This document shows, piece by piece, positions 11,830 through 23,225 of a stretch of DNA of 30,000 bases; the stretch's first letter is position 1; the number at the start of each line of letters is the position of its first letter. The notes beneath the pieces were generated by a model, which made no database searches, was not told the DNA's origin, and saw only the letters and a program-made list of their open reading frames with translations. The DNA is from Chrysomallon squamiferum. Its lineage: Eukaryota > Mollusca > Gastropoda > Neomphalida > Peltospiridae. Both the position numbers and the translations under genes were made by a program. The DNA is taken from positions 6,490,311 to 6,520,310 of the forward strand of contig CM022673.1 of NCBI GenBank assembly GCA_012295275.1, read 5' to 3'.

Positions 11830-12223
11830 CTTCTCCGATGCTTCTGTTTGCAAATCGCAAGGACATACTGATTATTGATGCTCAGAATGCTCAAGGAAAC
11901 TCGACAGTCGTCATTTCCAATCTCGAAGACGCGGCTGCAGTTGATTTTATCTTCAGTGACGGTGCTATTTACTGGACTGACGTCAGTCTGGAAGTCATCA
12001 AACGAACATACATCAATGATTCGCAAACTAGTTTTAATGTCATAGACACCGGACTTGTCTCCCCTGACGGGCTGGCCTGTGATTGGCTGGGTAGGAAGTT
12101 GTACTGGTCTGATGCGGAAACTAATCGGATTGAAGTCAGTAATTTGGATGGGTCGTTCAGGAAAGTGCTTTTCTGGGAGAATTTGGATCAGCCTCGTGCC
12201 ATTGCTTTAGATCCACCAAATGG
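11830..12223 (+). CDS. LRP6: LRP5/6 exon 2: propeller 1, first half
   Basis: This 394-bp exon begins with the mature N-terminus ([11 protein letters not shown], the first strand of propeller 1) and continues through LEDAAAVDF and two YWTD-type repeats, AIYWTDVS and KLYWSDAE, ending in AIALDPPNG. The acceptor is tgttttcag and the donor is aatgg followed by gtgagt. It starts in phase 1, so exon 1 must supply one base, and ends in phase 2. It aligns with the vertebrate exon without gaps. The acidic LEDAAAVDF segment belongs to the propeller-1 top face that in vertebrates receives the Asn-X-Ile motif of Dkk and sclerostin; the same role here is inferred. Candidate N-glycosylation sequons are NST and NDS. 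The in-frame ATG at 11808 lies in the intron and is not taken as a start. Confidence 0.96.
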
Positions 12224-12231
12224 GTGAGTAA

Positions 12232-12262
<31 letters not shown>

Positions 12263-12835
12263 ACAGTGAAACCTCCCCAAACTGAAACAGTATCAAGATC
12301 AGGTAATAAGTCGAGTTTGGAGAGGTGTCCGTTTTGCTGAGGTTTTTCATTTTAGTAATCGATAAAACAGAGGATATTGGAAATGATTTGATTTTTAACA
12401 AATTCACATTTTGAGAAGTTTCACTGTCTGTATATTTGAAATAACACGTTGTCAAATGGATTGTCTGTAAGGTATGTAATGCCAAGAAAAATTAAGGTAT
12501 ATTGATTTTTTAATTAGAGTTTTCAGGAAAAAGGAACAAATTTTTATACAACATTATCTATAAGGTTAACAACCTTGTGAAGATGAAAAGAAGAAGCCTT
12601 CTGCACCTGTATGGGATCCTTTTTGTGTACTTTATACCTGTACAAAGATACCCACATGTCCACAGAAGTGTGTGTGTGTGTGTGTGTGTGTGTATGCATA
12701 TATTTACATTCAGATGGACACAGACACACACACACATACACATTCACTTATATTATAAAACAAAAGGTGACTGTCATACATTATTATTCTAAAATTTGTC
12801 TTTCTCTTTTTTTTTTTCTCCTGTATCTCTCTCTC

Positions 12836-12884
<49 letters not shown>

Positions 12885-15411
12885 GTCTCTCTGTGCCTCT
12901 CTCTGTGCCTCTCTCTGTCTCTGACTTGCTGTCTATAATGCCAGCCTGCTTCAACATCTTCAAGATACAAAACTCACCTTTTACAAGGGGTTGCCATGAT
13001 GTCATGCATGAGTTGTCAAGAATACATTTCAAGACCATGATGGGCTTGTGATAAATGCTGTCATGGTTGGATGCACCCGAGCAGTTTTCTATTCAGCTTG
13101 TGCTCTTAGCCTGAAACAGGGCAAAAGAGATCTTCTGAGTATTGTTGGTTTTATACACAGATTTTCTGATATCAATCATTGGGTATTAACTGGGATGTGA
13201 CTGAAAAATGAGCCCTTCAGATTTTACTATTATCATTTTTTTTTTTTTTTTCATTTTTTTTTTTGATTCTATTAATAGCAGCTGAAAATTGATTTATTTT
13301 TTTTGGTCAAAATATAGAGTTTGTCTCTGTTGAAGTCAGGATATAGCATTTATTATTTTTTTTAAGCTTGTTTTTGTTCTTCGTTATCATCACCATCATT
13401 ATTACCATTATAAATGTCATTACCGTTGATCCTTTTTTTTAAAGGTTTAGAGTTTTCGTTATTTCAGTGGAGAAATTTTTACAGCATTTATAAAACGACT
13501 CCAGTCTTGTTTAAATTATTGTCTTTGTTGTTGCTGTAATCATCATCATCATTACTAATTATTATTAATTATTATTATAAAACATCACTAACAAAGATGT
13601 ATGATTCAGTTAATTAAATTATTTAATTATTATTACATTACATATTTTATTTTGTTTCTAATGAGAAATGGTTTAAGAGTGTAATCGTTCAGTTCCATAA
13701 CAGTTAAAGTTTTGTTAAACTTTTACACACATTTTTTTTTTTTCTTGTTCTCTTTTACTTCTTTCAACTTTCTCTCAGGAAGAAGTGGTGAGGGATCAAT
13801 CTTCCTTCCTTTTCATTTCAGCCAGATGTCACCTGTTGTCCCTTCAAACCCTTTGAAAACGGAGAACAGGTCTTCCATGCTTTGTCTGAGCTTTGACCTT
13901 GGGTCACGGCACTCTGTGTTGCTGATCATTAATCACTGGGTTTCTTTAGCAATAGTTTTAGCAGCATTCACAGGTTTTCTTCAGCAGTAGTTGTATATGC
14001 AGCATTCACAGGTTTTCTTCAGCAGTAGTTGTATAAGCAGCACATGTACGTTTTCTTCAACAGTATTTCTGTAGACAGCATTCATAGGTTGTCTTTAAGA
14101 ATAATTATACATGTATAAACAGCATTCATAGGTTGTCTTTAAGAATAATTATACATGCATATGCAGCATTCATAGGTTGTCTTTAAGAATAATTATACAT
14201 GTATAAACAGCATTCATAGGTTGTCTTTAAGAATAATTATACATGTATAAACAGCATTCATAGGTTGTCTTTAAGAATAATTATACATGTATAAACAGCA
14301 TTCATAGGTTGTCTTTAAGAATAATTATATGTGTATATGCAGCATTCATAGGTTGTCTTTAAGAATAATTGTATAAACAGCATCCAGAGGTTTTCTTAAA
14401 CAATAGTTGTATAAGCAGCATTTGCAGGATTTTTTTTTTTTACAATAATAGCTGGGTTTATGTTGAAATTGTTGGACTGGTGTCATGTTGAATCTGGGTT
14501 CAGTGTTTAATTACTGGTTGAGTTTTTGGACTGGGTCTAGATTCTCTGTTTGGATCTGGATTCATTTCCTGATATTGATATTAATTAAAACATATCCTGA
14601 TTAAAACTTTGGGCTAACATCTAAACTTTGGACAGATTGTTATTGTTATACTGTGTAACTGGAATTATAACAGTTTTAAACATATTTGATGGAAGAATGT
14701 ATTATGAAAAAAGTCCTAATCCCATACCTATAACATAGCTTGTACAGTAGTTTATTAATTTTTCATATACTTCACAGTTATTTTGTGTTTATATCATCAG
14801 AGTCATAATATGAGCATTCTCTCCCAGACAACAAGTCCACTGGGATTTTTCTAACACCTGACTTCATTAATTATTAAATAAATTTCAGTTTTATTTTCTT
14901 GCATGTGAACAGCTCATTAAAGTATCTTTTTTTTTTAACTTTTTTTTTTTCTTTTTTAAAGGTACAGGTTTTAACAGTGTATGTTTGTGTTGGTTATCAT
15001 GTTACTAGGTATGGCAGAGTTTACTATCTGTGACAGAATCAACCTTGAAGATCACAGGATTCATCTTGACTTTGTAACTTGATGACGCTGTAAAATAGTT
15101 TCTTGTGTACACGGACTGGAATTAAACCATATCAAAATTGTTTTCGTAACAGCAGGGTTTCTGTTTTGTGCAGTTTATGCAGTTTTGTGGTTTGGCATTT
15201 GGAACTGAAGAGCAAAGAGTTAGAAGAAGATTATTATTTGTATTTTCTTTGTTGACTTGAAGCTGTATATGTGGCAGATTTTGCCTTTTAATTTTTTTAT
15301 AGTTTTTCTCTCTTTTGCTGTGCTCTTTCTTTCTTTTCTTCTGTATTACCTATTTTTCACCCTAATAAAAAAAAGGTTTCTTTTTTCTCTGTTTTATTCT
15401 TTTTTTTTCTT

Positions 15412-15480
<69 letters not shown>

Positions 15481-16608
15481 CTCTCTCTTGCTGTCTCTGT
15501 TACTCTTTCACACATGCAATATCTTATTTTTATTTTATTTTATTTTCCACATAACCAGTGAATACGAATATTAAAAGGGAGATACCTGAAAAAAAAAATC
15601 AAATCAGATTCTGTCATTGCTAAAGTTTCTAATGATATTCTCCTAATTTAATAACAGGTTTTTTTTTTTTTTTTTTTTTTCTAATATGTTTGTTTGGTTT
15701 TATTCAGTCTTTCTCCAACATTAACCAAAATCCCTCACAGAAAAAAAAAAAAAACCCATCTGGACAAGTGGTGGACTGTGGTCACCGATTAGAAAGGCCT
15801 TTGTCTTGCCCATTTCTGAAGACTCCGAAGACCTGTCACTTGTCTTTCATTGTTATTTGAAAACATTTTCTCTGTCAAATCACTTGGTCATTTCGTCATT
15901 CAGTCTCAGTCCATTGAGCTTCAAAGAGACTCCTGACCTTCCAGACGTCTCCTTCAAGCCACAACTCAAGGTCACATCATTCATAGTAGAAGGGAAGGGG
16001 TTACTGGAGAGGGGGATGGTCAACAACCTGCGGCTTTGTGTTAACATTGTTCGGTTTGTTTCCAATGTAATTAAGTCTGGCACACCCCTTTCATTACGTT
16101 TTGGTTCTTTTTGAGGTTTTAGCGCAAACATCTTTTAATCTTTTTGGAGTGAAATGGTAACTGCTTCGGGGTATTGAGTTTGTGGGGGGGAGCAAATGAG
16201 TTGGTATTTTGATTAATTTAGATTGCAGACGTGTGCAGATATGTCTATGCATACATAGTTGTATCTGTGTGTGTGTGTGTGTGTGTGATAACTGTAGCTA
16301 GAAAAATTCACATCACAGAAGATATCAATAGATTAACATAAACACATTTACATTTACTCTTGCATACACACATACACACATACATGCACGCACACATACA
16401 CATCATATATATTGCTGCTGACGTCTGTATAAATGTTCTGTTGTTGTTAACTGTCAGGATCTGTGTTGCTGCATGTGTTTGTTTATAGGTACAATTTATA
16501 TAGCTTACTGGCCCAATATAAAACAGCTGGAATCAATCATAATGATATTAATTTCCATGGAATGCTCTTTTTTTACCCTTTCTGTTTCAGTACACAGACT
16601 CACACAAA

Positions 16609-16668
<60 letters not shown>

Positions 16669-19600
16669 AATATATCTATAGATGCATTACTTGAAACATA
16701 TCTGAATATACCATAAACTATTACAAAATCTATTATAGTAAATTACCCTATAACCCAAGTAATTACTGTTAGCCATTGAAAATTAATGACCCCAGGAAGA
16801 TTTATTCTAAGTCCACTGACACTAATTATTTTTTGGAATGAGCTGATTTAATTAAATGACAGAATTATCTGAACATAAAAAAAAAACAAAGACTTAGTAA
16901 AGTTAATTAACCTTTGTTGAATTTACATCAGGTAAGAACTGACAAACTATGATTCATAAATTTATAAAATTAAAAAAATTAAAAAGAAAGACTTTAATGA
17001 ATTTTTACTTAGTTTACAGTCTAACAAACATTTAGTTCTGGTAAAACAAAGTATTTGTTTAATAACATTTTTTTTCCAGCTAATTAACTGTTATTTTCAG
17101 TTTTCTTGGATATTTTTTTGTACTATCTCTTTTTTTTCTTTTTAGTTTTTAAATTTATTTTAATAATTTTTATTTATTATTATTATTATTCATTTGTTGT
17201 TTGCAATTTTGTGCTTCTTTTACTTACATTTAATCAAGGAAAGTCTGATTATTTATAATCATTTATTTTATTTGATCATTTAATTTTGAACTGAAAATAT
17301 TATTTAGTTCTAAAAATCCATCTTGCTTGAGAGACACAGTACATATGTAACCAATGGCTTGGAGGTTTACCATTGAATTATTACGTGACTCTGCTGCAGT
17401 TGTTAATCAAGTAAGACTATGGAACCAGGTGTACTGGAAAATTCAACCAATATAAATTTATTTATGAAAAAACAAATAAAAAAAAACAAAAACATTTACA
17501 GCCTGTTAATATTGCTTATGTGCCCATCCAAACTCAGTCTGTTTGGACTATTTCACAAGGTTTACTCAGACTTTCAAAGTAGTGTATTCCTCCTGATTTA
17601 TTCATACTGGACTTGCCCGATTCAAAATATTTATTATTGATATTGGAAAATATTGTTTATATAAGTATATTGTTTTGTTTACATTTTTTTTTTTTTTTTT
17701 TTCCAGGTATATGTACTGGACAGACTGGGGGGAGACACCAAAAATCGAGCGTGCTGGGATGGATGGAAGTTTTTGGAGTAGAAAAGTGATTATAGGTGAC
17801 AATATTTTCTGGCCCAATGGCTTGACGTTGGATTACGCAGATTCTAAAATTTACTGGGCTGATGCCAAACTCAGTTTCATTCACAGCTGTGATTTCGACG
17901 GCTCCAACCGGCGGGAGGTTATCGCCGGGGAGCGTTCGCTGCCCCACCCTTTCGCTCTGACCCTGTGTGACGACACGCTGTACTGGACAGACTGGCAGAC
18001 GAGGTCGATACACAGCTGCAACAAGCTGACGGGAAAACAGCAGTGGGTGGTTCACGAAAACATTTTCTCGCCAATGGATATTCACGTCTTCACGGCAAAG
18101 AGGCAGCCAAAAGGTGAGTTGTCTCCTCTTGGTTATTTTGGTTTGGTTCAATTATTGTGACATATTTTTTTTTCAGGAAAGTTGCATTGAAAAGGGAGTT
18201 GTCTGCTCTTATTGTTTTTTTTTTTTGTTTTTTTTCATTATTATTATTATAACATACTTACATGAAAGAAACAAAAGAGAAGTTATCTGCTCTTTGTTAT
18301 CTGCTCTTTTTAACTAATGCCATAACATACTTTCAGTGGAAGTGGCATGCAAAATATGAGTTATCTGCTCTAAGTGATTTTAAAACCATAATTTTGTTTT
18401 ACCTGTATAATCAGTAACCTATATTTGTGAGTCATATTCTTTTACTTAATTTAATTATATACATATATGGTTTTGATTTGAAATATAATAAATAACCTCT
18501 CCATTTTTCTAACTAACCCAATAAGATACATAAAATTATTTTGAAAAGACAAATCAGAAGGTTCAAACATATTCAGGACATATACGTTTGAACCTTCAGT
18601 ACATAAAAACATTTCAAATCAGATGGTCAAGACATTGAGCCTTTATTATGTTTAAGTAAAATTTCAAAGTATTGATTAATGATTCCTGTATGCTATATCT
18701 CAGTGTGTGCAATAATACTGTTTTATTTAACACCTTTTGAAACGTATTAAATAACTAAACCTCATTTATTTCCACGCTGCCTGTAGACTTGGACAAAATG
18801 GGAGGTATTGGTCATATCTGTACTATGTGTGTCTGTTGTGTGGTTTTCTTTAGTAATTTATCATGTTGTGTTAGCACTCTCTCTTGTTAGCAGTATCTTC
18901 ATGTTAGAAAACCTTATCTGTAGAGGCACATGGAGGAGTACAAAGGTGGGCCAAGGGAGTCTTGACCCTCACCTTGCTTTTGAAAATTAAAAAGTATTTT
19001 CTGTTGTGTTTTTGTAATTAATTTTTGTCATTTTCTTTCTGTATATTTCAATATAAAATTTAGAATTTATAATAATAATAATAATAATAATAATATAATT
19101 TTTTTTTTATTAAGAAAGGTTTCATATTCTTCTTTTTTTTTTTTTTTTTAATTTTCTTTTATCATAATATATTCTGAAAATATTGTGTATTATTTATTTA
19201 TTTATTTACTGTTAATGTTTTAAAAATATGTCACAATCAGTAAAAATCATAATATTACTCTATAAATATATATTTAAAAAAAAGAAATCAAAATTAATTC
19301 AAATGAAAAAAAAAAAAATGTTCAATGAACAAAAATACCTCAAGCTCCTAGCTTGAAATTACTCTATAGATACCAAACACCTTATTAAAGGATTTTTTTT
19401 TTTTTTTTTTTTGGTGTATTTTCTAACTTGGCTGTTACTGAATAGAAATACCATGGCTTCCTGGCTCTAAAAACATCAGCAGATTCTTTTCTTTGTATTC
19501 ATCATTCTATTTATATTTTTTTAAAAATCAGACTGAATTTATTTTGTATTGTTATTTATAAAAGGTATTGAATAGAAATACCAGAGGTTCCTAGTTCTTA

Positions 19601-19764
19601 AAACATGCAATTGGTTCACATGCTCTGTTCAGGATGCAAAGACACCTTTTTTTTTTTTCTTTTTTTCTTTTTTAAATTAATTTCTTATGGATATATGAAT
19701 AATTGTAAATAAATATTTAAAAAATTATTAATAATAATAATGATTCTATTGGTCCTTTCATTAT

Positions 19765-19806
<42 letters not shown>

Positions 19807-21633
19807 TTTTGCTGTCATCTAATTTTATAATTTTTCAGGTTTTTTTTTTCCTCTAGTTTTGTTTAATATGCCTCAGTTCTTTCACATAAACAGTTTTTAA
19901 CATGTTAAAAACTATAAATGTTCAGTTTTGCAGATGATTCTAATTTCAATTCTTAATGAAAAGCAAGTACATTTTTTTAATTTCTTTTATTTATTTATTT
20001 ATTATTATTTTTTTTTATTACTTAAGACATTTTCTTTCTCCTGAAAGAATCCTGCCCCTCCCAATTCAAACCAAATGCTAACAGTGGTGAAGTTACACTT
20101 TATGGTTTAAAATAATAAACACATGCAGGATTGATTATATGCCATAGTGGAAAATATTTGTCTTTCTTTTTTAATTTTTATTTATTTATGTATTCATTTT
20201 TAAATTTACTTGGCACATTTATTGTATAAGAAGTTAACAGACAGTTTAATATAGTATTATTGTTATTAGTATTATTATTATTATTAGCATTATTATTAGT
20301 AGTAGTATAGATATTGTTATCCTAAGTATTTATTATTTGTTAAATTATATCAGTAGTGTATTTGTGTGTGTGTGTGTGTTTCTGGTTTTCTTTACTTAAT
20401 AATCATTACATGTCAGTTGTTGTCACAGTTGTAAATCTGTTGTGTTCCCACTGATGTTGTTGTAGTAGTTAACTGATGTTCTTGCTGTTACTTTACATGC
20501 TATTTTAGTTACATCTTGTTTTAACATTCTGATATAAGCCTTTTAAATATCATTATGATACTGATTTATCAAAAGTCGTGGAATTCGCTTGCTTGTCTTT
20601 CAGTAGATATATATAAAAGGTCACAGTACTGCTATATATATATATATAAAATACACCATATAATCAGTTAAAAAAATATATGCAGTCCATTATTCAAGTG
20701 AAATAATTTCTTGGATTCCAGTATAAACAAAGAAAATCTCTCCCCAACCAAAAAAAAAAAATAAAATAAAATAAAATAAATAAATAGAAACAGAAAAAAA
20801 AAAAAAAAAAAAAAAAAACATACATTTGATATATTCTTAGTAAGTGTTAATATTAACATTGCTGAGATGTTGCCAAAAAAATCATTAACAAATTTCATTC
20901 ATCAACACTGTCTAAAACAAACAAGACAAAACAATGCACTGGTCATCATGACATACAGCCAGTATCCAACACTTTATGGTGTCACTGAAAAAAAAAAAAA
21001 AAAAAAAAAAAAAAGAAGAAAGAAACAAAAAATCCTAGTGTGCCATTAAACAGCATTGCTCTTTGACAAAACTAAACATTTCTATACAGTTATGTTTCTC
21101 TTGGGTTGGAGGAAGCCATCGTCGTTTCATCAGGGTTTCTTTAAGTAGAGGAATAATTGTGATCTGTTTTTAAAACTGGGATTTTTGAGTTGGAAAAGGA
21201 TAAAATTAGTTAATTTTGGAGAAGATATTTCCCCAGGTGATAATTTAGTTGAATCATGTTTCTGTTTTCAGCAAAGAATGGCTGCTACAAAGGGGCATAA
21301 ATAGCTCTGAAGTTTTATTGAATCTAAATTATATCCCCTTTCTTTCTTTCTTTCTTTTTATTCATTTAATTGCTTTTCATCTTTTTTTTTTTTTTTTTAA
21401 AAGATGTCTGTTTTAAAACATGGTCTGAATTGATAGTTAATGCCATTGTATAAACCAGACACTGTAAACAGAGGACAAATCTGAGATAGGTTATTTTGTT
21501 TTGGTGAGGAATGTTTCAGAACTGGTTTTACAGCTGTTCCAAGAAGGAAGGAGTGAAATTAAAAAATAAACAAGTTAATAAAATTAAAATTAAAATAACG
21601 AAATATTTTCTGATGGAAGGACTAGTCATCAAA

Positions 21634-21668
<35 letters not shown>

Positions 21669-23191
21669 ATGAAAAGAAGGAAGAAAAATGTTTAAATGCC
21701 ACAAATCTGGAACAGACTTTAACAACTTCATTGGTTAAGCTTCTCTGTTAAAACATTGTTTGTTAAATTATAAAGACTTGTATCCATTGTTCACTTAAAT
21801 ACAACAACTTAATAATCTGTATCCTTAAATGCACGTAAACCTACATTCTTTTCTCCTATTTATGATGATTATTATTTTTATTTATTTATTTATTTATTTG
21901 TTTGTTTTAAACTGTTTTCTGTGACATTATAAAATTAAATAATAATAAATAAAAATATTAATACAGGAACATAAATATATATATATATATACACAGTGGT
22001 CTCCCCAGCATTTGTGAAAGAGATGGAAGGAATTGGCCTAACTGGTGCAAGCTAGAAGAAAAATTTCAGGGTACAAGTACTTTGAACAATGTTCAAATTA
22101 CTCGTTTCTCAAAAACACTCTAATAAATAATTGCATCAAATGCATTAACTGTTAACAAGTTTATTTTACTAGCAATTAAATAAAATCGAAGTGTCTGTTT
22201 AATTTATTATACAAAATGAAGTTCACTAAATAAACAGGTGGTGGATGTTACTGGCATTGCCGATGAATGTTGGGCGAACTCGTTATAAGGCGTAAGGGTT
22301 GGCGAGACCTCAGTGTGTATATATATATATTGTGTATATTGTATTATGTAATATTATGTCTGTGTAAGAAAGTAATACATAAAGAATGTTGTTCTGTCTC
22401 CCAGACATGTCACTTGTTAATACAATATTTATCTATGTAAAATACTTAGTGTAAATTGTGTTGGAATATTGTGTCTGTGTAAGAAAGTATCACATAAAGA
22501 ATTTTGTTCTCTCTCCCTGGCATGTCACTTGATAATATAATATATATCTATGTAAAATACCATGTGCAAATTGTGTTGTAATATTATGTTTGTGTAAGAA
22601 AGTAACACATAAAGAATTTTTTTCTGTCTTCCTGTCATGTCACTTGTTAATACAATATATATCTATGTAAAATACAGTGTGCAAATTGTGTTGTAATATT
22701 ATGTCTGAGTAAGAAAGTAACACATAAATAATTTTTTTTCTGTCTCCCTGTCATGTCACTTGTTAATACATTGTTATATATATCTCTGTGTGTGTGAAAT
22801 TGTTACATAGTTTTAATGTCTGTTTCAAAGCATTATGTTTGTATGTTGTTACTGTCATTCCTGTAATACACTGTTCTAATTTGTATCATTGATCAATTTT
22901 GTGTGGGAGTTTTTTTCTTCACACACACAGTGAATGAATGTCATCGCTTGTGGAGATTTTAAATACAGGATTTCAGTTTTATTTGTTAATATAATACTTT
23001 ATTTTAAAAAGTGTGATATGCTTACAAATATATTTTAACACACGATTTTTATAATTATGTTCAAATTTGTAACTAACAATTGTAATGCATTTCTTTTTTT
23101 TTTCGTTAAACATTTTTTCACTCACCTATCTATCCATCCATCCATTTATCCATCCATACATACATCCATCCATTTATTCAAAATTAAAAAC

Positions 23192-23225
<34 letters not shown>

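Larger units (their letters stand above)
12224..17706 (+). other. Intron 2
   Basis: This 5.5-kb phase-2 intron carries, in order, a 28-base T run, a MITE-like element (12264-12426), a TG array (about 12668-12692), a CT array (12826-12921), a 44-bp minisatellite (13958-14430), a second CT array (15415-15476), a unique island (15770-16130), a CA array (16612-16667) and AT-rich sequence up to the T-rich acceptor. No exon-like frame with splice sites was found between 14430 and 15410. Confidence 0.85.

Noticed and set aside
12710-13038. Arg/Glu-rich reverse-strand frames and Ser/Leu-rich forward frames
   Set aside because: Produced by the CT microsatellite in all frames.
13712-13990. 92-codon frame upstream of the 44-bp array
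   Set aside because: The first third is T-run coding and the end runs into the minisatellite; no family resemblance or splice context.
17657-18151. 164-codon open frame on the reverse strand
   Set aside because: Antisense of LRP5/6 exon 3; the sense strand has strong family similarity and splice sites.
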